Assembly: GCA_018398765.1 (NCBI GenBank)
Contig: JAHBMJ010001550.1
Coordinates: forward strand, 60,580 to 111,198
Source of the DNA: Chromera velia
Lineage: Eukaryota; Sar; Chromeraceae
Length of the DNA: 50,619 nt
Direction: 5' to 3'
The position numbers and the translations under genes were made by a program. Positions 23,468 through 34,654 of the stretch are shown here, one piece after another. A model generated the notes under the pieces. The model worked only from the letters and a program-made list of their open reading frames with translations, was not told where the DNA came from and made no database searches. Position 1 is the stretch's first letter, and each line of letters starts with the position of its first letter.

Positions 23468-23891
23468 TGTAGTGCCCTGCTGCCGCCGTTCGGTCCTTGT
23501 CGCATACGCGCCGCCTTTGCCTCTATCGCCCGCCGCCGCATTCTGTCTGTCTGGCCCTGGAAAGCTTGTCTTTGGGACTCTTTACATTCGCACGGGGACC
23601 GCTTAGATTTAATCCACTCTCAGCCGTCTCGCTAAGATCGATGGTTCATTCCGTTTGTCCGGTCGTGAGTCTGTCCTAAGGCTTTCTTAGTAAGCTAGTC
23701 AAGCCCGAATCCTCTCAACTCTATGAAGGGCTAAGGATCTATCTATATTCAATCCTTTAGCTGACTGAGATCTTAAGACTCAGCTAGAGTCTGTAGAGTT
23801 TGGAGATCCATCTCTCTGTCTAGGCCATATCTCTGAGTCTAGCTCTCCATCTGTCTTGCCGCTACCCCCAAAGCAGCAGGAAGGTGTTACA
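23468..23891 (+). repeat. Right LTR of the 19.5-23.9 kb element
   Basis: 424 bp direct repeat of 19506-19947 with the same TG...CA ends. It is preceded by a purine tract and followed by the target duplication TAAT. Divergence between the two copies is visible throughout, so the insertion is old. Confidence 0.8.
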
Positions 23892-23920
23892 TAATGCAGT
23901 TGGCTTTATTTTACCGTTAC

Positions 23921-24165
23921 AACCTCCCTGACGCTCCAGACTGTCTTAAAATGGATTTTTCAATGCTGGCCGCGCCTATGGTGCGGTTCTTTCAATACTG
24001 TCTGCACATTCCACAAAAAATTTCAAGTATGCTTTATTTTAGCCACGCCTTTGGCGTATTTTGGCGTGCTACCTTCAAGTTAAGCCGTGCCTACGGCGCA
24101 GGCGTTTCAAGTCTGACCACGCCTAGGGCGCGGCGTTTTAAGTTTACTGGAGTGTCAGGGGGGTT
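23921..24165. mobile_element. MITE copy 1, AACCYCCCTGACRCTCCAG family
   Basis: 245 bp bounded by inverse ends (AACCTCCCTGACGCTCCAG and ACTGGAGTGTCAGGGGGGTT). Flanks ACCGTTAC (23913-23920) and ACCGTTGC (24166-24173) agree at 7 of 8 positions, giving a probable 8-bp target duplication. The interior repeats short GC palindromes of the form GCGCCTnnGGCGC separated by TTTCAAG/TTTTAAG spacers. A second copy lies at 48563-48768. There is no coding capacity, so it would need a transposase in trans. Confidence 0.83.
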
Positions 24166-24462
24166 ACCGTTGCTCTCGATTTTCTGTTGTCACCCTTCTA
24201 AGAGAATCTAAGAAAATCAGATAGAGGAGTCTACATCAAGCTCAAGCAGTGCTTTCCTTCTTCGTGTCGGACGGAAGTGGACCCGATGGAAGAATCTTTT
24301 CACCTTCTAACAAAAAAACTGGAGATAGTCGGAGATGGGGAGACATATCTGAACAAATCCAGACCAGACATCCTTTCATCTTGGTGAAGAAGGGAGACTA
24401 TGGTTTAGCGCTTTCCCCTAGAGCCTGCAGCTTCAGGAGACCGTCACGCTGGAGGGGCGCTT

Positions 24463-24678
24463 TGGCCTCCATTCTTTCAAAAGGCTTCAGCTAGGCCCCA
24501 TCAATGCCTTAATTGTCGTGTAGAAAAGATCAGAAAGGATATGAACGCCAATGTTCCAACAGGGGGCGGCAAGTCTTTGATTTTCCAATTTCCTACAGTG
24601 TTTAGAAAAGGCGTCGCTCTTGTGATGTCTCGTCTTCTATCTTTCATGGAGGATCCGAAATTAACGTCCACTTCTTAA
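24463..24678 (+). pseudogene. RecQ-family DNA helicase fragment
   Basis: One frame reads through RecQ-like motif 0 (ARPHQC, then KIRKDMNA), the Walker A motif (VPTGGGKSLIFQFP) and a motif Ia region (GVALVMSRLLSFMEDP), and ends in TAA at 24676-24678. RecQ helicases typically have FRPxQ, PTGGGKSLCYQLP and SPLLSLMxDQ in the same order and spacing. Residues are missing before Walker A and the motif Ia Pro is Arg. The frame is short and closes at once, so this is a broken remnant. Possible further remnant sequence continues to about 24770 (STNEEDSEV in another frame). The DEAH and later motifs were not found. It could come from a host gene or an element-borne or subtelomeric helicase. Confidence 0.7.
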
Positions 24679-26371
24679 TTGCAGAACGAATTGTAGATGT
24701 AACTCTCGAGAGAAGCACAAATGAAGAAGACTCTGAGGTCAGTTTTCCAGCAGTTGCAGACAAAAAAAAAAAAAGTAGATAACTCGTTTTTTTAGAGACT
24801 TTTTTTCTTTTGCTGTCACCTAGGCTGTGACATGCCTAGTGAAAAACGACATAATAACTAATAGGATAGTATAGGGCCACTATATACTATAGGCTAAATA
24901 GTATACTATAGTAGGATAGGAAATACTACAAAATAGTACTAACCCAGGCTCACTATACTACCCTGTGTTAAGCGGCGTGTTTCTTGACTCTAAGTAAAAG
25001 GTTAACAACTTGAAGATACCAATTGAACAAAAGACTGTGAGAATATGAAGTATTTTACGGCTACAGAACAACTCAAAGAAATTAGCGACGATGTTTCTGG
25101 TTGTAAAACACAGTGACGTTGCCATCTAAAAGGGGTTTGTCCGGACCTAAAGTAGCATACTCAAGGGCAAAACAACAGAAGTATGTGGATCGATTTTGTA
25201 TTTCCTTTCGTGTCATTCTACCAAGATTCCACCAATTCAAGTGAAGGATGCAGACCCTTTCTGGAAAAATGTTTCCCCTCTTCTTCTCCTTTCTCTTTCT
25301 GTGTAGTCGCGTCTGGAAGAAGGAGGAGGAAAAAATCATTTCACACTTGCGCCCCAACAGACTGAAAGTGCCCCACTCTAGCTGGCACGGTCTAGAGCTG
25401 ACGCGTACCGGAAGGGTCCCTCTGCTCTATCGCTCCACCACTGGCATGCACTGGCGGCTGGCTCTACGGACAAAATTTGTGCCCCCGCACGACCTGACTT
25501 CAAACCCCCTCCTCCTTCTCCATTGCTTTGTTCTTTCCGTTACCCAACAACGGCACTTTCTTTGTGTTGGTACGTCTCTCTGGACCGGGCCTGTCCTGAT
25601 TGCTTTTTTTGAATGATCTCATCACGCCACTTCTGTTTCATATTAAATCGCCCATCCCATCGGGGTCCCTTTTCGTTTGTGCCTGCTTCGTTACAGAGTT
25701 TTACGCATGTGAGATCGATGCAAACTAAGAAAAGATGGTGTGTCGGAAAAATAATCTTGAATCAACCTACTGCAATCATCCATGCATGCATCCTTCCGGT
25801 CAACTCAGTCAGAGTAAGAGAGTCAGACTTTTACAGCAAGATTTGATTCATGTGCCTCGAAAGACACTCAAATCAGTCACACATACGTCCACACACGAAA
25901 TGAGAAAAGAGGGGGCGGGGAAGAGGAAAAAGCGTCCACGCAGATTCATTCCAAAATCCGATCATTTCTTTCTGTTGTGTCCTCCAGATTGCTGTTTGAG
26001 AGAGGGACACAACGCAGCCAGACAAACAAGCTTCGAACCCCCACCCAGCCCCTCACCTAGTCGTGACACAAAAAAGGTATACGTTCGAACAATCCCCGCC
26101 CTCGCGCCCCGCAAACGAAAGGAAAAAGGAAGACTGCCTCCGTGCTCTGTCACTCCTTTGAGCTGTTCCTGTCATCCGCGTCCGGACGGATGCGAGGGGA
26201 GACAGCCTCGTCAGAGAAACATGCACACGTGGAAAATCAAGACGGAAAAGAAAGGAAGTGCAACACTGTTGTACATGCAGAGAGAAGCGGGAAGCAACGA
26301 CCTTCTCAGCAACGTTACAACACACAGTGCACCATCATTTAGAGTCACAGTAAAGACAGACAGACAGGCAG
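24679..26371. other. Intergenic region
   Basis: No gene is supported. It has a poly-A run near 24762-24773 and a cluster of AT palindromes at about 24860-24960 (repeated ACTATA/TATAGT). The part adjoining 26371 should include the kinase gene's 3' UTR. A 225-codon plus-strand frame across 25735-26412 has no domain and overlaps the kinase gene's last exon in antisense. Confidence 0.3.
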
Positions 26372-29300
26372 CTAGAAGACGGAACCTCTACGAGAAGAGA
26401 CGACTGATATGACAGACATTCTCTTCTTTTTGATTGCTTTAGCCTCCTCCTCCGCCTGCTGCAGGTACTTGTCGAATTTCGGATTGCCCCTGTAATACGT
26501 CCCCAGCAATTTGGTCACCACCGCCAGGCTGGGTCGTTGCCGTGGTGACTGCACGCGCCATTTGTTCAACACAGACGAAGAGGGGTTATCAGATGACATG
26601 AGCGACGGAAAACACATGAAGGCAGACAGACAGCAGACACAGAAGGAGCATGCAACAAGAGGATCTCCACACACATCCAAAAAGTGACCGAGAGGGCAAA
26701 AGGGAGTGAGACAAAAAGATTTTGTGCGCCTAAAAGACGCCTTCATGCGTCTTAAGCAAGGAGAATAATACAAAGAGGGAACTTTGCAAGAACGATTTGA
26801 CGATCGAAAAGGTGCTCAATTCCTTACAGACAGACAGATTGACTGATTGACTCACGCATGCGCTGTCTGGCTTGCTGTCTCGTTGATCGACTGGCTGGCT
26901 GACCGTATCACAAAGCGCATTGGCCAAAACTTCCAAGCAGTCTGGATAGTACGCAGGCAGCATGCGGTGTGGTTTGGGGGCCCTTCCCCTTCGTCGAGAA
27001 GGTGAAGTCTCCAATTCAACGATGTTGAAGTTGACTCCCTTATGCGTCTCCGGAGAGCTCGAGGAATCGGGACTGGGACCACTGTTGGTCCTCCTCAACG
27101 GCAGCATCTCGCTTTTGGATCTGGGCACCGCCGCACTGGCGGGGCCAGAGGAGACAGACCCTGGAGATGTGGGGACCTTAGAGGAGAGACGGCCGGGGGA
27201 GACGTGCTCATCTGTTGGAGAGGTGACACTGGGGGTGTCTCCTCCATCCTCCCCCCCTCTTCTTCTGTGGATCGCGAGAGTCAAAGCGAGGCGGGACGTA
27301 CCGGAGTACCCCGTCTCCAGTGCTACTGATCTCCCCGTATGACCCCCTGAGCTCTTCGAAGGAGAATTTCGGGAGTTGCAGAACGGCGAAGCTACACCGT
27401 CTGCACCTGTTCGAATTCGTGTTGCATTCGAAAAGGGTGAAGAGTCTCCTCCGTCTTCCTTCACGTCGGGCAATTCGATTTGTCTGACTGACGAATCTTC
27501 AGAGAGAGCAGCTGCAGCTGGGGACTTGATAGGCAATGCAGAGGGCTTGACCAGAGACGGAGACGTACTCCCTTCCCGTCTCATCACAGGAAGACTCGGC
27601 GGCTCCTGCCCGCCTGTTGACGCACACGTTGTGGGGGTGCGCATGGCCTCATGAGTTCCCTCCTTAGGACCCAAATATTGAGTGCCTGGGCTCTCCTTCC
27701 TAGGCTCATCAGCCCATGCAAGAGGCCCCCCCGCCTGCGCACCCCCACTCCCTCGGGCCAGATTTGAAGACAGGGGGGATGCTCCGGGAGAGCACACTCC
27801 TCTGCCCAAGGGCCCAATTTTTGTGGAGACAAACGAGGCTGCACGCATCAATTCGGCTTTCGAGGGTGCACTCCACTGGACCCCTGGAACTTCCTGCAGA
27901 CACGAGGGAGGCACAAGGAGGAAAGACCAAGCGCAAAGAGGAAAGTTTTGGAGATACAACAAAGTCAAAGAGGATTGATCCAAAGCTGTTCTCACTTCAG
28001 AGACGTGACTGCGTTGTCACCCCTACTGCTGTTCACTCATTTAATCACCCCTCCTAAGAACTCGGGAGAGGATAAAAAGCACACTGCGGTCCTGTCTGGA
28101 TTGAGGAAGGAATGATGAGCGCGTCGGTAATTCAAGCTCTTAGTGAGTGAGCTTGTTGGTTGCATGCATGGTACATGTATTCTTGACGTACCTGTGGAAA
28201 GAAGGCCGAGAACCGTCTCGTGTGTCCACAGCCCTGCGTGACCTCCGATCCTCCCGCTGTCTGTGCGACAGAGTCAAGTCTGAGTGGTTCCTCAGGTCTC
28301 ATGTTGGGATGCGGATTTGCGAGGTTGCAGATTTCGAAGAGAAAACACCCGAGTGAGTAGAGATCCCAGTCGGGCTGTGGTTCCACTGACCGAGAACTGG
28401 GGGACAGGAAGAAGTCATTCGCCTGCAACAACGATCGACCAGGAGAATGAATGATTACTCATACTCCTTGTGCTTTTCTAGTACTCTGAAAGAGGCGTGT
28501 TTCGAAAAGGAATCGATTGAAAGCGCCAGGAAGGAAACAGTCCGTTCAGTAATCCGACAGACCAACCTGAAAGGAAAGGAGGTCCTGCGACTCCACTGGA
28601 TTCTTCAGGACCAGTTCTGGGGGTGCGTACATGAGGGTGCCCTTGGGAGTGCTGATGTCCTGGAGTTTGGACCCGGGGGCCGCCTGTACAATTTAATTCA
28701 AAACAAAGTCAATCGTCGAATTTCATGCACATGCATGTAGATTTGGTTACTCAGTCAACCGCAAAAGAGAAGAAGAAACCAACTGGACACGAAGAGAAGG
28801 AAAGGCACGGAAGGGAAAGGAAAGGGCCCGCAAAAGGGGTTTGCGTGAAACCGGATGAACCAGTAAGCACTCCAACCTTCCCAAAAGATATTGAAGGAGC
28901 CAGCCGCAAGATGAACGAGAGAGATCAAAACCCCCAAAAAACAGACTCTCTGCAGACACACTTTCCTTCCACATCGATCGATCCGCGAGAATGAGGGAGA
29001 CAGAGACAGAGACACAGAGACACAGAGACACAGAGACACAGAGACACAGAGACACAGAGACACAGAGCCACAGAGACAGAGACAGGGACAGAGACAGAAC
29101 TGACCCAGACTCCAATTTTCCTGGCCGAGCCAAAGTCCCCAAGTTTGGCTGTACCCTCACTGTCAAGGTACACATTTGCCGCCTTAATGTCACAATGCAC
29201 GAAGTCTTTTTCATGAACATACTTCACTGCGGATGAGAGCTGCACACAAACAGATATACAAGCAAACAAAAAGGGGGATAAGCCACAAAAAGATATACAA

Positions 29301-30720
29301 GCACGACCGCAAATTGTTGAATGAAGGGCGTCTTTCTCTGTTCTTGTTCAGGTGCAAGACGGAGTGCGGTGGGAAAAGTGAAGAGAGACACAGCTGCGCT
29401 TCTGGGTGAAGCGAAATGTCTCCACAAGGACAGAAGCAAAGAGACAAAACAAGAGAAGCGAAGAACACGAAAAAAGCGATTAGAAGGATCGCCACAACTG
29501 GTGTGTGTCCCCCACGTACCTCCAGCATCCACTCTGCCGCTGTCTCTGGGTGTACCCTTCCCTTTGCTGTAGTCCCCCTTTTGCTTGGAGAGCTGTCTGA
29601 TGCGTTTGTCAGAGCATCCTCTAGATAGTCCAAAACGTCCCCCCCCTCGCAGTATTCCATCAGAAGAATGAACCACCACTCAGACTCAATCACCCCTTTG
29701 TATTCCACAATGTTCGGGTGCTTCAAAGAAGAAAGGATCATTGCTTCACGTTTTGCAGCAGCCTGCAGGAAGAAGAGCGAGTCAATGATTGAGAAAAGGA
29801 ATCCATAAATAGATGCTTTTGAATGGATGATCAAATAAACTCAGGATTGCAGAATGGAACTTCAACAAAGGAGTGGATATCGAAAAAATGAAAAAGGGCG
29901 GGCACTGAGCCAGGAGAGTTGCAAAGGAATACGCCAGCAAAACCGTCAAAGTTTTTTTCGTTTCTCCTGTCTCACTGCACCGTCTTCGGCTCTTGCGCAC
30001 CCCCCCTCTGTCATCTGTGCTTCCTCTTTTTCTCTCGCTTGACTCCCTTCTACACAGTCCTATTGGCAGCTGAGCCTGGCACACTCTTCTCATTCACAGA
30101 GGGCAGGGAGTCTTCCCCTTCCCCGATCCTCAAGCTTCCTCCCTCTTCGCACTGTTTCTATTGCCCCTACTCCATCCTTGCTTTCCTTCTCGATTTGATC
30201 AGTGAAATTGCCCCCCCCTCCCTGAAGATCATGGTGCCACTCTCAATTCAGCTCCCTCTTCTCCTTTCCACACTGCGCAGATCTGTCAAAGATGCCAACA
30301 GAAAGCCCAGCAGACAGATATACGTGCTTGGATCCCCATTCTTTTGTATTTCACGCTCTTGCCGTCCTCTGTATGCCAGTTGTGAACCCAAACGCGTGCG
30401 AGGAAGGAAGGAGACAAGAACAACGCTGACCAGTATCGGTGTATCGACAGCAATCACGTCTGTTGCCTTTGCCACCAGAACTTCGTTCGTTTCCCGAGAC
30501 CGTACCAAGTGCAGGGCACAGTAGGCAGAAGGTCGAAGGTATCCGACGTAATCGTAACCTGCAAAAGGCAGAGGATACAGAGGAGAAGATTCGAAAATAT
30601 CGTGCAGCACGAAAGCCGAATATTGTGTAGTGTTGTTCACAAGACAAGTGACTGACCTGCATTTTCAAGTTCCTGCTCCACGGGATTCCCTTTCGGGATC
30701 GTGAAGAGAGCCCCCAACAT
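26372..30720 (-). CDS. Serine/threonine protein kinase, NEK-like motifs, large C-lobe insertion
   Basis: About 685 residues in eight exons: 30657-30720, 30458-30558, 29520-29762, 29105-29239, 28567-28683, 28192-28422, 26904-27893 and 26372-26548. All introns are GT-AG and every join keeps phase. Kinase landmarks: VAK (Lys52), SLKHPNIVEYKG, hinge region LLMEYCEGGD, catalytic loop HCDIKAAN (Asp153, Asn158), DFG at 171-173, APPE at 201-204, DLYSLGCFLFE (Asp240) and PRQRPS near 630. HRD is HCD. The glycine loop is replaced by VGYLRPSAYC, lacking GxGxxG. Lys52 lies unusually close to the next Glu, so a short exon may be missing in intron 2. Exon 7 inserts about 300 Ser/Pro-rich residues between subdomains IX and XI, with many potential phosphorylation sites. 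Catalytic residues are present, so activity is plausible. The substrate is unknown. The stop is TAG. Confidence 0.85.
28990..29096. repeat. (GAGACA)n microsatellite in kinase intron 4
   Basis: GAGACAGAGACACAGAGACAC-type repeat within 28684-29104. It begins within about ten bases of the donor of kinase exon 4 (29104). On the sense strand it is a TGTCTC repeat. It produces false Ser/Val/Cys-rich frames. Confidence 0.88.
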
Positions 30721-31057
30721 TGTGTTTATGGAGGGATCTTCGATGCCTTGCCTACCGTGTGAGAGTCTTTGTTCTCACGCGATTGACTGAAGTGCAGATG
30801 CCAGATCTCCTACACGACGTGTATATATGTTATCTTGCCTGATGCTCATGCAACAGAGCAAACAACAGGGCCATGTCTTGAGCCAAGCAGAGAGGACACA
30901 GCGTAAAGAGAATGCAGAGAGTGCTGAAGATTGTACTGGAAGTCAGAGGGCTTGTGCAGAAGTCAGCTGTAGCTAGCTGCAAATCGACCTTCCTTCACGT
31001 TCGATCGTTTTGCCGGGGCTTGGTAGAGGCCCGGTTTCTGTCAACTGAGGTCTGGAG
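30721..31057. other. Presumed kinase promoter region
   Basis: No gene is seen. This stretch lies directly upstream of the kinase start codon (30720, minus strand) and ends at the short inverted-repeat element beginning at 31058. A TATATA-like motif is near 30824. Confidence 0.3.
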
Positions 31058-31631
31058 TCGCCTCGGGGGGCAGCTCAGCTTTGCTGGGCTCAGCCGAGAG
31101 GCCCTGAGAACGCACGCACTCGCATCCCTATACCCGCACTGCATTTTTGGCAATTAATATTATACGAGATACACCCAACCAGTTGGGTGAGTGCCTCGGG
31201 GGGCCCTTTAGGGGGTCCGCAAATTTGATTGATGCGCACCATCGGGGGCTTGGGCATGTCTTGTGCAGGTGCATGGGGCGGGGGCCACGGCAACGCCGCC
31301 AACGCGCACGAAGTATATGCTTTTCAGGACCGCGCGAGCATGCACTTGCAGCTCCGTGCAAGTTACTTGAGGGGCACGCATGTGCGAAGTAATTATGGTA
31401 TATGCGATCGCGGCTCCATACAAGTTGCTTGAGGGGCAGATTTTGGAATTCAAGCGACACCGTGACAGACGGAGATAGAAGGGACCCCCCCCCTAAAAAT
31501 GAAAAAATGCATACACGGGGACGCGGCATACATAACAAAAACCTCAATCATCAAAAATGCATTATGCGAGTACATGCGATCTCAGGGCCTCTCAGCTGAT
31601 CTCAGCACAGCTGAGCTGCCCCCCGAGGCGA
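31058..31631. mobile_element. Short inverted-repeat element, TCGCCTCGGGGGGCAGCTCAG family, copy 1
   Basis: 574 bp with inverted ends of about 80 bp: the left starts TCGCCTCGGGGGGCAGCTCAG and the right ends with its inverse. Inside are a palindromic ACCCAACCAGTTGGGT motif and two GCCCCTCAAG(T/C)AACT motifs in inverse orientation. No matching target duplication is seen. A second, inverted and shortened copy lies at 35050-35453. There is no coding capacity. Confidence 0.7.
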
Positions 31632-31783
31632 TTTGGCAATTAATGTGCATGTTTGGCATTTAGGGTATAAGGTATGATATTTGGTAAAATACATTTCCAA
31701 ATATCATGCACAGCAAATATTATTGTAACACTATGATCTAGACTATGATATTTAACAATATATGTCAAATATCACTTCAACCA

Positions 31784-32104
31784 TATATAGCTAGTAGTAG
31801 CTAGAGCTACTAGAGCGCAAGTACCCAAGGCTTTCTTCCGTCAGAGCTCTTTAGGAAAATCTGTTAGTTTGGTCGTACAGAGAGGGGTGAACATTCTTGC
31901 AAAGCTAGAAACTCCTAGGAATGATGCACCGTCAATTAATCTGAATGCAACCAAATCAGACACATGATAATGTATCGCACAATGCAATTTAAGCGGCCCC
32001 GGAAAACGAAGGCATATCGTAGTGCTTGGCACCGCCCGCCATAGTAGACCCGCACCGGCGTCTGGCCTGCAACTGGTCCCAATCTCCTCTATCCGCATTC
32101 TTCA
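31784..32104 (-). repeat. 3' LTR of the 2.85-kb element
   Basis: Direct repeat of 34317-34630 with mostly transition differences. The purine tract at about 32105-32115 (minus-strand sense) adjoins it, as expected for plus-strand priming. Confidence 0.78.
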
Positions 32105-32179
32105 CTCTCCCCCTCGATTCCAATGTGACAAACAAGAATGGAGGGAGCGAGACAGGAAGAATAAAACAAAAAAAATAAA

Positions 32180-32210
32180 GGTCAGTCGCATGCTCTAACC
32201 ACTGAGCCCA
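32180..32210 (-). other. tRNA 5'-half-like sequence with A-box
   Basis: On the minus strand GGGCTCAGTGGTTAGAGC, followed by ATGCGACTGACC, resembles the D-arm and A-box of a eukaryotic tRNA. It then runs into TTTATTTTTTTT. No T-arm or B-box follows, so it is not a complete tRNA gene. It may be a tRNA fragment captured by the LTR element. Confidence 0.4.
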
Positions 32211-32797
32211 GAATCTTTCTTTTCTTCCCCCACTGATTGTTTGTCATAGCAATGCGTGCCGAAAATGTAATTCATGCTCTTCCCGCAAATCTAAAGGATC
32301 GTCGCTTGTCAGATCCTGACGATAGAGAAACTGTATGATAAGCTATTAACCACATACGCAGACAAAGACATGAATTAAAGAAAAGAAAACCGTAATGAAC
32401 TCAGCAGTGGGCAAATCTAGCCTTGAACGCTGCCTCCCCTCCAGGATAGTCCTGGAAAAGGTCGAAGTTGCCAGGGCCCTCCCCTTTCTTTGTTCTCCTC
32501 GGAAATCGAGGAGGCGGTGGTCATCTCTGAACCCCCCCCCTCAGTGGCAGATGCTGCCTCATAGATGGGGATATCTTGAAGTATAAAAGGAAACTCAGAA
32601 TAGTTGAACACGATTTTGACATGACCACCTCCATGTCTAACCAACTCTTTGAGCTCGGCTCGGGCTCCGCCAGAAGCATCAGTCATTCGCATTAGTCATT
32701 CGCACTCTCTCCTCGGAGAAGCATGGAGAAGCGAACCTTCTCCTTCTTTCCATTCTCTTTCTCCCCCTCTTTCACTTTTTTCTTCTTACTTTACTTT

Positions 32798-33870
32798 CTA
32801 GCTCTGCTTCTTCTCTTGTATCTGCAACATTTGAGCTGCAATGCGAGAGACGTCGGACTCAGACAAAGAGAAAGAATTGCCAGACAAAGAGCTAGATGAA
32901 GACTCTGAGTGAGACTTCTCGCTCTGTCCATTCTGTTGTCTCTGTTCATTTCCATCACACCCCTCCCTCTTTTCACGGCTTCCTTTCTCCTTTTCTTTCT
33001 GATTTTGGCTACCTAAAAGGCCAAAATGCTTGTTGTAATTTGAAGGAAAGTTGGAAGACATTTGACGGAGCTGTTGTACCGTCTCTACGCTCATCGACTC
33101 GAAGTTAGAGTTGGTAAGAGCACTGACCCCCCTTGAAAGCATAGCTTGAAGGGTTAGGTCTACAAGCTTACCATCTGAAGTGCTGGCTGCAGACAAGAGA
33201 GACTTGTGGAGGGTCGAAATCTCTATGTTTATCCCAGTGGAACCGGAGATGACACGGAGGATTCCCAAGGTGACAGGGGGCATCCAGTTGTAACGAGGGT
33301 GGCGGGGGTCTAGCATAGGTGATGCTTCTACCATCACGGTACGTAACCTCCTTCTGGTATACCCAGCTGTACTTTACGGCCGCTACTGGCTTTCTTTGCC
33401 CCCCCATCTGCTTTTTAGGCTTTATTCGCGCCAACGCTTTCGTTTCTTTGTAGAGAAGAGGCCAGAAAGTGATGCCTGCAACCTAATATTGTGCCTCAAG
33501 GTCCCGATCCTTCAAGTCATCTTGCACTTCCTGAAAAACCCCTCCAAGTTTGGCTTTAGAAAAGCTTTTTCCCTCTACCAGCTGAGAGAAACGTGAGAAC
33601 GTGTCCCACGCCGTCTCTTTTTGGAGATCTCAGACTGGTAACAGTTGGACCTGGACTCCTTGAAGTGCTCCAATGAAAGCGGCTCCCCAGTCTTTCAATC
33701 TCGTGTGGAACTAGCTCCGGAAGTTCTTCAGCAATCTGACGTTGAGGCAGTGTATGCTGGGAGTCTTGCACCAACTTGTTAACCCTATTGTGAAGGGCCT
33801 TGTCCGGTTTAAACAAAAAAATATAAATCACTCCCAGCAACTTCTGCAGTCCAGTGTACGAAGCATACAT
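32798..33870 (-). pseudogene. Degenerate gag-like reading frame of the small LTR element
   Basis: Coding-like sequence on the minus strand distributed over three frames. It opens near 33870 (MYASYTGLQKLLGVIYIF) and shifts frame near 33630. It passes an in-frame TAG at 33483-33485 and continues as a basic segment (KALARIKPKKQMGGQRKP). It shifts again near 33335 and ends in a Lys/Glu/Ser-rich tail (ESDVSRIAAQMLQIQEKKQ). No zinc knuckle or enzyme motif is seen. Position and basic composition suggest a gag-type protein. This is inference, as no family match was possible. Confidence 0.5.
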
Positions 33871-34316
33871 CGGAACCCACAGAGAAAAGATTTGAAGATA
33901 CTCCTTAGAGTTTGTATATTGTTGAGCTGGAATCCATTAATTCAAATAATTGTAACTGTCTACTCCCCGGTGCAAGTACATCTGAACTCTTTATCCGTAA
34001 TATCATTCAATTGCTTCTACGCTCGCATCCGGCCTGTCTCTTTGATGCCTGTTTCCCAATTCTAGAAAGTGATTAACTCATCAACTCCACCGGCGACTTA
34101 ACAAACAACAACTATGCATGTATGTGCCGCCTGGGACCTTAGCGCTCCTAACTAACTACTCCTCGGAGTTTGTATACTGTTGCCTCTAAGGAGGCTCTTG
34201 TGCTGTAAACTTCAGAGCGGTATTCGCAGACATTTTGAGAAAGTGGGGCAGAGATGGAAAGAAACGTTTGGAAGAAAGACTTGGAAAACCTCGGGCTGTT
34301 CTCCGTAGTTAAGCCA

Positions 34317-34630
34317 TGTATAGCTAGAGCTGCTACTAGTAGAGCGCAAGTACCCAAGGCTTTCTTCCATCAGAGCTCTTTAGGAAAGTCTATCAGTTCG
34401 GTTGTACAGAGAAAGGCAAACATTCTTGCAAAGCTAGAAACTTCTAGGAATAATGCACCATCAATCAATCTGAATGCAATCAAATCAGGTGCATGACGTA
34501 TCGTACAATGCAATTTAAGCGGCCCTAGAAAACGAAGGCATATCGTAGTGCCCGGCGCCGCCCGCCGCAGCAGACCCGCACCGGCGTCTGGCCCGCAACT
34601 GGTCCCAATCTCCTCTATCTGCATTCTTCA
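34317..34630 (-). repeat. 5' LTR of the 2.85-kb element
   Basis: Direct repeat of 31784-32104. On the minus strand it ends TATACA and is followed at once by TGGCTTAACTACGGAG, a likely tRNA primer site. Confidence 0.78.
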
Positions 34631-34654
34631 CTATATCAAAGTGATTTTTGGTAG

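Larger units (their letters stand above)
19506..23891 (+). mobile_element. Large LTR element without recognisable coding capacity
   Basis: Two similar direct repeats with TGTAGT...GTTACA ends bound about 3.5 kb. The sequence before the left repeat ends TAAT (19502-19505) and TAAT follows the right repeat (23892-23895), a 4-bp duplication. It is 5 bp (ATAAT) if the repeat is taken one base shorter. A purine tract (GGTGAGAGGAGGGGA, about 23451-23465) sits just before the right repeat, as a polypurine tract would in the plus orientation. No gag, protease, integrase or reverse transcriptase could be recognised inside. The interior instead has G-rich tandem motifs at about 20830-21070 (recurring TCAATGGCCGTAAGAAGGGA). 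This resembles LARD-type non-autonomous LTR elements. Confidence 0.72.
31784..34630 (-). mobile_element. Small gag-only LTR element (2.85 kb)
   Basis: Two direct repeats of about 315-320 bp (31784-32104 and 34317-34630) flank 2.2 kb. Read on the minus strand, the LTR is TGAAGAATGC...CTATACA. A primer-binding-site-like TGGCTTAACTACGGAG lies just inside the right (5') LTR. A polypurine tract GAGGGGGAGAG lies just before the left (3') LTR. These place the element on the minus strand, the same direction as its broken gag-like frame. No polymerase is present, so it would depend on a partner element. No target duplication is visible, and it is bracketed by inverted copies of another repeat family. 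Confidence 0.78.

Noticed and set aside
25735-26412. 225-codon plus-strand frame
   Set aside because: Basic, patternless composition, antisense to the last kinase exon, and no recognisable domain.
26962-27978. Several plus-strand frames across kinase exon 7
   Set aside because: Antisense shadows of a Ser/Pro-rich coding exon that is supported by splice phase.
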